DNA of 64,000 nt from JAXGPL01 sp040766985 (GTDB lineage: Bacteria > Bacillota > Sulfobacillia > JAUYEG01), in assembly GCA_040766985.1 (NCBI GenBank), contig JAXGPL010000013.1:1-64000 (forward strand), written 5' to 3'. The stretch's first letter is position 1; every line of letters starts with the position of its first letter. The position numbers and the translations under genes were made by a program. Positions 8,313 through 16,466 of this stretch are shown here, piece after piece. The notes under the pieces were generated by a model, which ran no database searches, was not told the origin of the DNA, and worked only from the letters and a program-made list of their open reading frames with translations.

Positions 8313-10292
8313 TTACACGGGGATGAACCGCTTCATCCAGCCCGCGATGCGCTCCAATCGTTCCTTGCGGTGTTTGGGCTTCCCGCTGCGCGACAGCTCG
8401 TGGGTTTCGTCGGGGAACCGGACGAACTCAACCACCTTGCGCTGGCGCTTGAGGAACGTGAACAACTGCTCGGATTGCTCGATCGGGCAGCGCAGGTCCT
8501 GCTCCGAGTGGATGATCAGCAGCGGTGTCTTGATGTTCTTGACGTAGTGCACCGGCGACCGGTCGTAGAGCACGTCATGGTCGTCCCAGGGATTGCCCGG
8601 GAACTCGCTCTCGCCGAACCCCGGCCCGATGTCGCTCGTGCCGTAGAAGCTGTAACGGTTGGTCAGTGAGCGCTGTGCGACGGCCGCCCGGAACCGGTCG
8701 GTGTGCCCAACGACCCAGGACGTCATATACCCGCCGTAGCTACCGCCCGTTACTCCCATGCGCTCCATGTCGATGTACCCCTGCGCGATCACGTGGTCGA
8801 GGCCGGCCATGATGTCGAGGTAGTCCTTGCCGCCCCAGTCGCCGCGGCAGGCGTCGGTGAACTTCATGCCGTAGCCCTGGCTGCCGCGCGGGTTGGTGTA
8901 CACGACGACGAAGCCCTGCGCCGCGAGGTACTGGAACTCGTGGAAGAAGGTATGCCCGTACATCGCGTGCGGACCACCGTGGATCTCCAGGATCACCGGA
9001 TACTTGCGGCCCGCCTGGAAACCGGGCGGTTTGATGACCCAGCCCTGGCACTCCCATCCGTCCGCGCCCTGATAGGTGAAGGCTTCTGGCTGGCGGACGT
9101 CAAGCTCAGCCCAGAAAGCCTCGCGCAGCTTGGTCAGCTGCCGCTCCTGGCCGCCTTCCAGCAGGAAGACCTGGCCGGGGTCGACGTCCGTCGCGGAGGC
9201 GAAGGCGATCTTGCCGCCGCACCTGCTCAGCGAGAACGAGCCGACTGCGCGCTCACCCTTTGTGAGCTGCTCGGCCTTGCCGCCCACAGCCGGGACCTTG
9301 TAGATGTGGGCCTGTCCGCGGGTGACCGACCGGTAGAAGATGGAGTCGCCGACGACCTGGTACGGCAAGCCCGCCGGCCCGCCGGTCATGTCTCCGGTGA
9401 CGCCGGATCCCACCGGAAAGTCGATGTCGGTCAGGAGTCTTGCCGCGCCGCCGCCCGACGCCGGAACCGACCAGATGCCTTCGTGCGTCGCACGGTCGTG
9501 GCTGTTGTCATGGCCGATGTAGAAGATGGTTTCGCCGTCCGCCGACCAGGCCGGGTGGCCCGCCGGTCCGATGCCCGCGGTAACCTGCCTGGGCTCGCCC
9601 GCGACCGCGGGAACGACCCAGATGTCGCGGACGTTGGTGTAGTCCGCATCCACGGTCCGGTTGGCGCCGAAGGCGATCAGGCGGCCGTCCGGAGACCACG
9701 CCGGCGCACCGTCGTCACACTCGCCGGAGGTCACCTGGCGCGCGGCTCCACCGTCGACCGGCACCACGAACACGTGGGCGCGCTCGTCGCCGAGGAGGCC
9801 TACCCCGTTGGAACTCCATTTGAGGCGGGTGATAACCTTGACGTCGCTCTTGTCCTTGTCCTTCTTCTTGTCATCGCCCTCGAGGGCGGGCTCCTCGCCG
9901 GTCTTGACCCGCGAGGTGAAGGCCAGGTACTGGCCGTCGGGGGACCAGGCGTGGTTGCCGGCGCCCATTGCCAGTTTGGTGACCTGTCTCGCCTCGCCGC
10001 CGTCGACCTCGATCACCCAGATCTGGTTCTTGCCGCTGCGGTTGGAGATGAATGCGATCTTGCTGCCATCCGGCGACCACCTGGGCTGCGTATCCTTGTG
10101 GGAACCGGACGTGAACTGGTACGACTCGCCGCTCTCGATGTCCATGAGGTGAATGGCCGAGCGGTAACCGTCCTTCTCAAGGTCCGTTACCGTGATTACG
10201 TACGCAATCTTCTTGCCGTCCGGGCTGATCTCGACCTGGCCGAGGAAATCGATCTTGAACAGGTCGTCAACCGTCACCGGTCGCTTGGACAC
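8313..10292 (-). CDS. S9-family serine peptidase (acylaminoacyl-peptidase-like)
   Basis: A 659-residue prolyl-oligopeptidase-family enzyme that hydrolyses short peptides or acylpeptides. Residues 1-390 form a beta-propeller with repeated SPDG motifs; the C-terminal alpha/beta-hydrolase domain has the nucleophile in GVTGGSYGGYMTSW, the Asp in IIHSEQDLRCP and the His in FPDETHELSRSG. HGGPHAMYG supplies the oxyanion loop. No signal peptide, so probably cytoplasmic. The start overlaps the end of the upstream RraA-type gene by 19 bases, suggesting translational coupling. Confidence 0.95.
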   Translation of the reverse strand: MSKRPVTVDDLFKIDFLGQVEISPDGKKIAYVITVTDLEKDGYRSAIHLMDIESGESYQFTSGSHKDTQPRWSPDGSKIAFISNRSGKNQIWVIEVDGGEARQVTKLAMGAGNHAWSPDGQYLAFTSRVKTGEEPALEGDDKKKDKDKSDVKVITRLKWSSNGVGLLGDERAHVFVVPVDGGAARQVTSGECDDGAPAWSPDGRLIAFGANRTVDADYTNVRDIWVVPAVAGEPRQVTAGIGPAGHPAWSADGETIFYIGHDNSHDRATHEGIWSVPASGGGAARLLTDIDFPVGSGVTGDMTGGPAGLPYQVVGDSIFYRSVTRGQAHIYKVPAVGGKAEQLTKGERAVGSFSLSRCGGKIAFASATDVDPGQVFLLEGGQERQLTKLREAFWAELDVRQPEAFTYQGADGWECQGWVIKPPGFQAGRKYPVILEIHGGPHAMYGHTFFHEFQYLAAQGFVVVYTNPRGSQGYGMKFTDACRGDWGGKDYLDIMAGLDHVIAQGYIDMERMGVTGGSYGGYMTSWVVGHTDRFRAAVAQRSLTNRYSFYGTSDIGPGFGESEFPGNPWDDHDVLYDRSPVHYVKNIKTPLLIIHSEQDLRCPIEQSEQLFTFLKRQRKVVEFVRFPDETHELSRSGKPKHRKERLERIAGWMKRFIPV

Positions 10293-10966
10293 TGATCTAC
10301 CCCCTTGCTCTTGAGCGTGGCGTCGATCTCGGGCAGGAACAGCTTGCCTTCCTTAGTCTCGCGAATCCGTACTTCCTCCGCGGCATGCTTTCTCTCGGCG
10401 AGGGCAAGCACCTCATCGACCACTTCGCGCGGGACGACAACGACTCCGTCGTCATCCCCAAGCACGAGGTCGCCGGGGCACACGGCAACGCCGCCGCATG
10501 CGATCGGGACGTTGATCTCCCCCGGGCCGTCCTTGTCGCAAGCCGTGGCAGCCACGGAAACGGCGAACGTCGGCAGGCCCAACTGCTGCAACTCGGCTAC
10601 GTCGCGGACCGCGCCGTCGACGACAAAGCCGGCGAGGCCGGCGCCAAGCGCGGTGTGGGTCATCAGTTCGCCGATGACTGCGGCGCGGTACCCGCCGAGC
10701 GTGTCGACCACGACGACGTCGCCGGGGCGCGCCACTTCGAGCGCCTTGTGGACCATCAGGTTGTCGCCGGACCGGGTCATCACCGTCACGGCCGTGCCGC
10801 ATAGGACCTTACCGGGCACGATGGTGCGCATGGCGCCGCTCATGGCCCGGAAGCGCCCCATGCTGTCGGCCACGTTGCCGGTAGGGAGTTGCGCGTAGCG
10901 GGCGACGACGGCGGGGTCGATCTGGGGTCCGTTGGGCAGGATTCGGAAACCGATGGGCAAGCTCAT
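10274..10966 (-). CDS. RraA-family protein / HMG aldolase-like
   Basis: A 230-residue member of the RraA/4-hydroxy-4-methyl-2-oxoglutarate aldolase family (PF03737). Visible features are the N-terminal TGNVADSMGR, the metal/substrate loop GDVVVVDTLGGYRAAVIGEL, and AGFVVDGAVRDVAELQQLGL (the conserved GxVxDGxxRD) followed by FGDDDGVVVVP-like LGDDDGVVVVP. These enzymes cleave short oxo-acids by retro-aldol chemistry; some members have other roles. The ATG at 10966 directly follows GAGGAGGGG. A nine-base palindrome overlaps this ribosome site. The frame extends upstream through repeat DNA but that extension is low complexity and not credible. Confidence 0.9.
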   Translation of the reverse strand: MSLPIGFRILPNGPQIDPAVVARYAQLPTGNVADSMGRFRAMSGAMRTIVPGKVLCGTAVTVMTRSGDNLMVHKALEVARPGDVVVVDTLGGYRAAVIGELMTHTALGAGLAGFVVDGAVRDVAELQQLGLPTFAVSVAATACDKDGPGEINVPIACGGVAVCPGDLVLGDDDGVVVVPREVVDEVLALAERKHAAEEVRIRETKEGKLFLPEIDATLKSKGVDQCPSDR

Positions 10967-10985
10967 CCCCTCCTCGGAGGAGGGG
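10967..10985 (-). promoter_or_regulatory. Palindrome over the rraA-like ribosome binding site
   Basis: CCCCTCCTC, one base, GAGGAGGGG: a perfect nine-base inverted repeat immediately before the start codon. In RNA it would pair the Shine-Dalgarno sequence with the upstream CCUCC stretch. Confidence 0.4.
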
Positions 10986-11045
10986 TTTCGCCGCGGGAAT
11001 CCGGGGGCCTGCTCATATCGTGCGGGGGGGAAGGCGCGGAGGCAG

Positions 11046-11111
11046 CTGAGGGAGGAGGCTGCTGAGGGAGGAGGCTGCTGAGGGAGGAGGCTGCTGAGGG
11101 AGGAGGCTGAG
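11046..11111. repeat. 16-bp tandem repeat, four units
   Basis: CTGAGGGAGGAGGCTG recurs at 11046, 11062, 11078 and 11094 without mismatch in the core; a shortened unit follows at 11107. It lies in the spacer upstream of the RraA-type gene. Confidence 0.9.
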
Positions 11112-11140
11112 GATGCTGGAGGATGCTGGAGGATGCTGGC
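11109..11140. repeat. 10-bp tandem repeat, three units
   Basis: GAGGATGCTG-type ten-base units (GGATGCTGGA) repeat three times directly after the 16-bp array. Confidence 0.8.
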
Positions 11141-11212
11141 GGACGACGGCGGACGCCGGAGGGAGGTCGCGATGGCTGCGGACAAGTCGCGACGGCGCGA
11201 CCGGCGTTGCAC

Positions 11213-11425
11213 TTGCACTTGAGCTCAGGGCACGGGTTGGGGGCGGTGCTGAGCCCAGAGGTACAGGTTATGTGGTTGGTTGTGCTCCTGAGCACCGGGA
11301 GGGGCGACGTTCGGTGTTCCTCAACTCAGGTTTCGCGGAGTTGTGCTCCTGAGCACCGGTAGCGTGGTTGTGTCGCCCATCTGAGCACAGGCGGCGCAGT
11401 TGTGTTGTGCCCCTCAGCACGAGCT
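11213..11425. repeat. Degenerate ~30-bp repeats with GTGCTC..GAGCAC palindromes
   Basis: Units resembling GTTGTGCTCCTGAGCACCGG occur near 11279 and 11341 as exact copies, with diverged versions near 11215, 11244, 11311, 11369 and 11400, giving a spacing close to 30 bases. The core GTGCTC-CT-GAGCAC is an inverted repeat. No CRISPR-like constant repeat/unique spacer pattern. Confidence 0.65.
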
Positions 11426-11432
11426 ACTTCCC

Positions 11433-11478
11433 ATCTCGCCGCTCGCCGCTCGCCGCTCGCCGCTCGCCGGCTCGCCGG
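11433..11478. repeat. 7-bp tandem repeat (CTCGCCG)
   Basis: CTCGCCG/TCGCCGC repeated about five times, ending in CTCGCCGGCTCGCCGG. With the preceding arrays it makes the 10967-11555 interval an almost gene-free block of four simple repeat types. Confidence 0.8.
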
Positions 11479-11555
11479 CCCCGGACGCGCGACCACGATG
11501 CCGCCGGCGGCGGGCAAGACGCAAGGCGCTCCAGGCACGACAGGCGGCGGGCACA

Positions 11556-12344
11556 CTACTCTCGCAGGTATTCCTCAACCGGGGCCGGAGCGACATCGGG
11601 GCATTGCCGCACGAACTCGCGCAACAGCGGCGCATGCCCATAGCCAAAGATCGCGACCACGCGGTCCGCAGGAGCCGCGGCGAGGCGGACGATGGCGGCG
11701 AAAATCTTGAGGTTGCGCGCGTACCAGTCGCTCACGACCTCGGCGCCGCGGTGCTCCGTCCCGCGCCCGATGGCCGCCATCGTCAAATAGAAACCGTGCA
11801 ACTCATCCGCCGCCGGGCTATTGTAATCGAGCAGCATCTGGCGCACCGTCGTGGTTGCCAGCCGGGCTTGCATCTCCTGCACGACAGCCTGGATATCGCG
11901 CTGTAGCCGGGCGACAAGTTCGGCCTGCCCGTTCTCCGCCGCCCAGGCAAACAGCTCTCCCACCGCCATGGACTGCTGGAAGTCCACGCAGTGCACACGT
12001 TCGTGCCCCATGAGCCGCGCCAACCGAAAGCCGATTTGCTCGCGCTCGTTGCGGCTCAGTTCGCGGGTTCCCGCGCAGTACGCTGCATACGCCTGATCGA
12101 ACTCAACCTGTCGCTCGGGCACAGCCTCGATCGCGACGTGGGTCGGGGCAAACGCCGCCAAACGCTCCACGACGTCCGCGATCTGCGACTGCCGGGCGGG
12201 CAGGAGCACGTCGTCGGCCTGGAGATTTGCGTAATCGCGGCCCGGATTGGCCATGTGGTACGAGCCGAGGATCATGATCTCGGGTTCGTTCGATGAGACG
12301 CAATGGACATGGCGGCAGGCCCTCCAAAGCGGGTGGTTTTGCAT
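11556..12344 (-). CDS. DUF5694 / TraB-like protein
   Basis: A roughly 262-residue protein with the motif EIMILGSYHMANPGRDYANL near the N-terminus and VVAIFGYGHAPLLREFV near the C-terminus, the paired GxxH motifs of the DUF5694 and wider TraB/Tiki-like group, whose better known members are metal-dependent peptidases or pheromone-shutdown proteins. No signal peptide or transmembrane segment. The start is uncertain: the ATG at 12344 is used; one at 12362 touches the end of tRNA-Leu, and neither has a clear ribosome site. Confidence 0.7.
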   Translation of the reverse strand: MQNHPLWRACRHVHCVSSNEPEIMILGSYHMANPGRDYANLQADDVLLPARQSQIADVVERLAAFAPTHVAIEAVPERQVEFDQAYAAYCAGTRELSRNEREQIGFRLARLMGHERVHCVDFQQSMAVGELFAWAAENGQAELVARLQRDIQAVVQEMQARLATTTVRQMLLDYNSPAADELHGFYLTMAAIGRGTEHRGAEVVSDWYARNLKIFAAIVRLAAAPADRVVAIFGYGHAPLLREFVRQCPDVAPAPVEEYLRE

Positions 12345-12361
12345 GCCAAAAGGGGCTAGCA

Positions 12362-12449
12362 TGGTGCCGGAGGCGGGGGTCGAACCCGCACGGGCCTAGG
12401 GCCCGAGGGATTTTAAGTCCCTTGCGTCTGCCAATTCCGCCACTCCGGC
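12362..12449 (-). tRNA. tRNA-Leu (TAA anticodon)
   Basis: Class II tRNA of 88 bases with acceptor GCCGGAG, anticodon loop ACTTAAAA (anticodon TAA), a long variable arm (CCCTCGGGCCCTAGGCCCGT region), T loop GGTTCGACCCC and encoded CCA. A TATAAT box on the minus strand at 12484-12479 could serve it. Confidence 0.95.
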
Positions 12450-12605
12450 GAGCGTTCTCGTTGCTTGCTCTATCGGTGATTATAGCATCGATTGCGCGCA
12501 GCGCGATTTCGCAGGACCGGCGTTGGCGAAAGCGAACGCTTGTCTTGACCCAAACGAGGCAGAGTTATCCTCGAATTACGGTTCTTTGGCGAGGAGGCGC
12601 TGCAG

Positions 12606-12695
12606 ATGAACGTAAAGGCAATAGTCGAGCGCCATGACGCGGTGCTCAACAATTACCTGCAGCTCGTGGGCGAGTCCCCGCGCCGGCCGGATTGA
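12606..12695 (+). CDS. 29-residue small ORF before dipeptidase gene
   Basis: ATG at 12606 preceded by AGGAGGCGCTGCAG (ideal ribosome site) opens a 29-codon frame beginning MNVKAIVERHDAVLNNYLQL and ending ESPRRPD. Its TGA lies 17 bases before the ATG of the dipeptidase homologue. The amphipathic start and strong ribosome site favour a translated small protein or leader peptide. No homologue recognised. Confidence 0.55.
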   Translation: MNVKAIVERHDAVLNNYLQLVGESPRRPD

Positions 12696-12712
12696 TTGGA
12701 GGAACGATAGGG

Positions 12713-13728
12713 ATGCAGCAGCATGAGGGCGACATCATCATCGACGGGTGCGTGCAGATCTGGCCCGACGCCGACTTTGGCGCGATCCCGGACCTCGGCG
12801 TCAGCGCCTACCTCCTGACCACGTTCGACCCATATGTCGACTTCGACGAAGCCGTGCGCCAAATGGTGCGCTGGCACCGCATCGCGGCCGAGCACGCGGG
12901 ACGACTGGCGATCCCGCTTGGCCCGGGCGACATCGCGGCTGCCTGGAGCGAGGGCCGGAGTTCGCTGGTCTTCGGTTGCCAGGGGCTCAACTTTGTCGGT
13001 GACGACCTCTGGAGACTCGAGGCGGCCTGGCGCCTGGGGCTGCGCCTCGCGCAACTGACCTACAACGACGCCAACATGACCGGCGACGGCTGCCTGGAGG
13101 CACGCAACGCGGGCCTGACCGGGTTCGGCCGCCGCGTCGTGGGCGAGATGGGCCGTCTTGGCATGGTCCTCGACCTGAGCCACGTCGGCGAACGCACCAG
13201 CCTTGAAGCCACCGGGTTGGCGGAGGGCCCGGTGGTGTTCTCGCATGCAAACCCGCGCGCGGTCGTGGAAACCCCACGCAACATCACCGACGAGCAGATC
13301 CGGGCGTGCGCCGGCACCGGAGGCGTGGTCGGCATATCTCCGTGGGGCCCCCTGGCGTGGCGGAAGCCCGTGGAGGGGCGGCCCAAGCTTGCCGATTTCG
13401 TTGCCTGCGTGCGGTACGTTGCGGACCTCGTCGGCCCTGCGCACGTCGGGGTCGGGTCGGACCTGTCGATCGGCACGTACGACACCGGCCTGCACGAGGA
13501 ACTGGTGCAGCGGTACCCCTCCGTGTTCGACGACTACGCACGGCTGGTCGAGGCGGACGCCAACTCGCCGCTGCGTTACGTCGAGGGGTTCGACAGCTTC
13601 GCCGGGTTTGCCAGTTGCCGGCGGCGTTGGACGAGGCGGGTTTCAACGGGGGCGAGATCGCCGGGATCCTCGGCGGCAATTTCCTGCGCGCCTTTGAGGC
13701 CAACTGGCGGAAGAGGGCCGCGCTCTAG
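12713..13728 (+). pseudogene. Membrane-dipeptidase (M19) homologue, one frameshift
   Basis: About 338 residues of the M19 renal-dipeptidase family, which hydrolyse dipeptides with two zinc ions. His ligands in VLDLSHVGERTS and VVFSHANPRAVVETPRN are kept, but the N-terminal HxD is replaced (IIIDGCVQIWPDAD) and the bridging Glu position reads GCQGLNF, so it may be non-catalytic or a divergent subfamily. The frame breaks near 13612: SFAGFAS continues as LPAALDEAGFNGGEIAGILG and NFLRAFEANW in another frame to a stop at 13726-13728. One missing base restores it. ATG 13 bases after GGAGGAACG; a TTG at 12692 lies before that site and is unlikely. Confidence 0.75.
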
Positions 13729-13745
13729 ACGTGCGGTTTGCGTAG

Positions 13746-14573
13746 ATGACGGCGCGGCGGCAGGTGGCGGATAAGCCTAGGGCGAGAACCCGGATGTGGC
13801 TCGTCAGCTGGCGGGCGGATGAGGCCCAGGCCCGAGCTGAGCAACTGACGGCCATGGGCTACGAAGTACGGCACGACGGCCTTGACTTTCGCACGCTGCG
13901 GCAGATGCGGGATGACCCCCCGGACACGGTGGTCATCGACCTGACCCGGTTGCCCTCGCAAGGCAGGGATATCGGGCTCGCCGTCCGTTACTACAAGGAC
14001 ACCCACCGGTTGCCCATCGTTTACGCGGGCGGCGATTCGGTCAAGGTTTCCAAGGTGAAGGAGTCCCTGCCCGACGCCATCTACGTCGACTGGGATCAGA
14101 TCGCGGAAGGCATCACCAAGGCCCTGACCAGCCCACCCGAGGTAACAACGACACCGGCGTCGCTGCTGGATGGATATGCAGGCAAGCCGCTCCCGGCAAA
14201 GCTCGGCCTCAAGGCCGGTATGACGGTTCTGCTCGCCGGTGAGCCGGGCGACAGGACGGAGGCCACATTCGCAGGGTTGGGACCGGAGATACATGTGCTC
14301 AGCGGTACGGCGGACCCAGGCGGGGAGGCGGCGGACATCGTCGTCTGGTTTGTTAGGTCGATGGCGGACCTGTCCACAGGGATGGCAGGCTGGGCCGAGC
14401 GCGCCGCTTTCAACCGTCTTTGGATCGCCTGGCCCAAGAAAGCCGCGTCGCCGCGCTCGGACGTCGGCCAGCAAGATGTCCGGAAGGCGGGACTCGCTGC
14501 GGGGTTGGTCGACTTCAAGGTCGCCGGCATTGACGAGCACTGGACGGCGCTTGCCTTTACCCGGCGCGAGTAA
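13746..14573 (+). CDS. Receiver-like plus DUF3052-like protein
   Basis: A 275-residue protein in two parts. Residues about 15-110 look like a response-regulator fold (WLVSWRADEAQARAEQLTAM, then DTVVIDLTRLPSQGRDIG) without an obvious phospho-acceptor pair. Residues about 140-275 match DUF3052-type proteins: GYAGKPLPAKLGLKAGMTVL, IAWPKKAASPRSDV, and LAAGLVDFKVAGIDEHWTAL. Function unknown. Starts 18 bases after the dipeptidase stop and is probably co-transcribed with it. Confidence 0.7.
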   Translation: MTARRQVADKPRARTRMWLVSWRADEAQARAEQLTAMGYEVRHDGLDFRTLRQMRDDPPDTVVIDLTRLPSQGRDIGLAVRYYKDTHRLPIVYAGGDSVKVSKVKESLPDAIYVDWDQIAEGITKALTSPPEVTTTPASLLDGYAGKPLPAKLGLKAGMTVLLAGEPGDRTEATFAGLGPEIHVLSGTADPGGEAADIVVWFVRSMADLSTGMAGWAERAAFNRLWIAWPKKAASPRSDVGQQDVRKAGLAAGLVDFKVAGIDEHWTALAFTRRE

Positions 14574-14624
14574 GCCCAGCCCTTGGTGCTCCAGGCGCCG
14601 AGGTCGCCCCCTGCACGGGGTTGC

Positions 14625-15917
14625 CTAGATCGCCACGCGGTCCGGCCAAGGCTCGCCCCTGGCCTTCGTCCATATGGCGTTAACATAATCCAACGCGAAG
14701 TAGTTCTGCGCCAGGTGGATCCAATAGGCCCCCGGCTCGGTTAGTTCCCATCCGTCTCCGCGGCGGACGGCCAAGCCGAGGCGCCTAGCTGCATCGAGCA
14801 GAAGCCTGGCCTTACCGGCCCCCGACCCAAGCGCCGCCTCCATCGCCCCGTCTCCAATCCGCGTCTCATACAGCCGCCAGTAGAGCCACCACCAGCCGGA
14901 CATCGACTCGGTGAAGGGCAGCCGGAGGGCGATCGGCGGCTCTCCGCCGGAAACGGCCCCCGTCCAGGCTTCGAAGTCGAAGGTGTTCAGAGTGAACCCG
15001 TCCGGGAGATGCGAGCCCGCGCCGGGGCCGATGCCGATATAGCGGTCCCTCGTCACGGAGGAGTAGCGCGGGGTGTCACCTTTCCTGAAACCCCACACCG
15101 ACACCGGCTCAAATCCGTTGGCCGCGCACCATTCGCGAAGGGCCCGGTACTGCTCGCGCCTGGCCCTGAGGTTCGGAAGGCGCACGGAGGCAATCCTGAG
15201 GTGCCGGCCAACCGGGGAATACGGAAAAGTGAACAACGGATAGGCCGTGATCTGAGACGCGCCGAGCTGCGCCGCCCGCTCAAGGTCAGCGATCACGTCG
15301 TCGCGAGTCTGCCCCGGAAGCGCGAACATCAGGTCAACGTTGACTGTGCCAAAGCCGCCGCCGACCAGCGCTTCCAGGGCTCGATCCGCGGCCTCCGGGG
15401 GGTACCGCCTTCCCAATAACCCCAGGTGCTCCCTCTGGAACGACTGCACCCCCAGCGATACGAGGTTGACCCCTGCCCGCTTGAGCGCCTGGACGGTTGC
15501 GGCGTCGACGTCGGACGGATTGGCTTCGATACCGATGTCGCCGCCGATGCAAAACCGGTTGCGCAGGTGTTCGAGAACCCGGCGGACAGCGTCGAAGGCC
15601 ACCGTTGGCGTGCCCCCGCCGATGTAGATGCTCGACAGCAGAGCTGGTCCGGATGCAGCCGCCCACCAGTCGATTTCCGCGATGGCCGCGTCAGTGTAGG
15701 GCCCCACCAATTGTTCGTCGTACTGGTACTTGAGGTAGGGGCAGTACGGGCAGCTGTTCCGGCAGAAGGGGACGTGCAGGTAAAGTGAGGTCTGCTCAAG
15801 CGGCGGCGGCCGCCAGCCTGGGTCCGGGCGCTCGAAGACCCACGGTTGCCTGCGGCCGACCAGCCAGCGGCGTGCGACGCGTGTTGTGAAACGCGGGAAG
15901 GCGCTGCCCGTGTGCAT
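14625..15917 (-). CDS. Radical SAM protein, HemN/HemW family
   Basis: A 430-residue coproporphyrinogen III oxidase-like radical SAM enzyme. The 4Fe-4S motif is CRNSCPYC inside YLHVPFCRNSCPYCPYLKY, and SAM-binding features follow (SIYIGGGTPTVAF, then GIEANPSDVD and SLGVQSFQREHLGLLGR). The extra motif NVDLMFALPGQT is typical of HemN/HemW. The C-terminal HemN_C-like region is present but diverged. It could be a haem chaperone or another radical SAM enzyme; no haem genes are nearby. Faces the DUF3052-like gene convergently. Confidence 0.85.
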   Translation of the reverse strand: MHTGSAFPRFTTRVARRWLVGRRQPWVFERPDPGWRPPPLEQTSLYLHVPFCRNSCPYCPYLKYQYDEQLVGPYTDAAIAEIDWWAAASGPALLSSIYIGGGTPTVAFDAVRRVLEHLRNRFCIGGDIGIEANPSDVDAATVQALKRAGVNLVSLGVQSFQREHLGLLGRRYPPEAADRALEALVGGGFGTVNVDLMFALPGQTRDDVIADLERAAQLGASQITAYPLFTFPYSPVGRHLRIASVRLPNLRARREQYRALREWCAANGFEPVSVWGFRKGDTPRYSSVTRDRYIGIGPGAGSHLPDGFTLNTFDFEAWTGAVSGGEPPIALRLPFTESMSGWWWLYWRLYETRIGDGAMEAALGSGAGKARLLLDAARRLGLAVRRGDGWELTEPGAYWIHLAQNYFALDYVNAIWTKARGEPWPDRVAI

Positions 15918-16076
15918 TGACCGGGATTTCCTCCTCTCATCCGCGAGGCGACATAGACTCCTTGTAACTAGGACGAAACCGGCATCTGGTCCGTCGTCGG
16001 GTATGATCTGGCCTGCTACACGTCAGGCTAGCTGTATTGCCGGCCGGTGCGGCCGTTGGAGGACAGAGATCAAATC

Positions 16077-16102
16077 GGGGCGGCCCGGCTGCGGGCCGCC
16101 CC
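16077..16102 (-). terminator. Terminator-like hairpin after the tRNA-Phe-Gly-Cys unit
   Basis: Perfect 11-base stem GGGGCGGCCCG / CGGGCCGCCCC with a four-base loop, 30 bases downstream of tRNA-Cys on the minus strand, followed by GATTTGATC; the T-run is poor. Confidence 0.55.
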
Positions 16103-16133
16103 TCAGTACGCACGCTGAAAAAGGGCACAAAAA

Positions 16134-16207
16134 TGGAGGCGACACCCGGAATCGAACCGGGGATAGCGATTTTGCAGACCGCTGCCTTACCTCTTGGCTA
16201 TGTCGCC
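16134..16207 (-). tRNA. tRNA-Cys (GCA anticodon)
   Basis: Acceptor GGCGACA/TGTCGCC, discriminator T as usual for Cys, anticodon loop with TCTGCAAAA (GCA), T loop GGTTCGATTCC, encoded CCA. Third in a three-tRNA unit. Confidence 0.95.
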
Positions 16208-16232
16208 CCGAAAGCTGCTCTAGTATATGAAA

Positions 16233-16307
16233 TGGAGCGGAAGACGGGATTCGAACCCGCGACCCCCGCCTTGGCAAGGCGATGCTCTACCACTGAGCTA
16301 CTTCCGC
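16233..16307 (-). tRNA. tRNA-Gly (GCC anticodon)
   Basis: Acceptor GCGGAAG paired with CTTCCGC, anticodon loop CTTGCCAAG (GCC), T loop GGTTCGAATCC, encoded CCA. Confidence 0.95.
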
Positions 16308-16327
16308 AACCGTTTGGTTAATCAATG

Positions 16328-16403
<76 letters not shown>

Positions 16404-16418
16404 GAATCAGCAAGAATG

Positions 16419-16448
16419 AGTATAGCACAGCGCCGCAATCATGTTCAA
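16419..16448 (-). promoter_or_regulatory. Promoter for tRNA-Phe-Gly-Cys
   Basis: TTGAAC (16448-16443), 18-base spacer, TATACT (16424-16419) on the minus strand, ending 16 bases before tRNA-Phe. Confidence 0.75.
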
Positions 16449-16466
16449 ACGGAAAATCAACGCACC

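Noticed and set aside
8703..10295. 530-codon plus-strand ORF
   Set aside because: Antisense shadow of the S9 peptidase, which has a full catalytic triad and propeller repeats.
10967..11218. 84-residue N-terminal extension of the RraA-type protein
   Set aside because: It is a translation of tandem repeat DNA; the internal ATG at 10966 has the ribosome site and the family's normal N-terminus.
11040..11425. Possible CRISPR array
   Set aside because: Repeats are simple tandem or degenerate with no constant repeat and variable spacers, and no cas genes are nearby.
12362..12449. tRNA-Leu as an integration site
   Set aside because: No integrase, direct repeat of the tRNA 3' end or element boundary was seen nearby.
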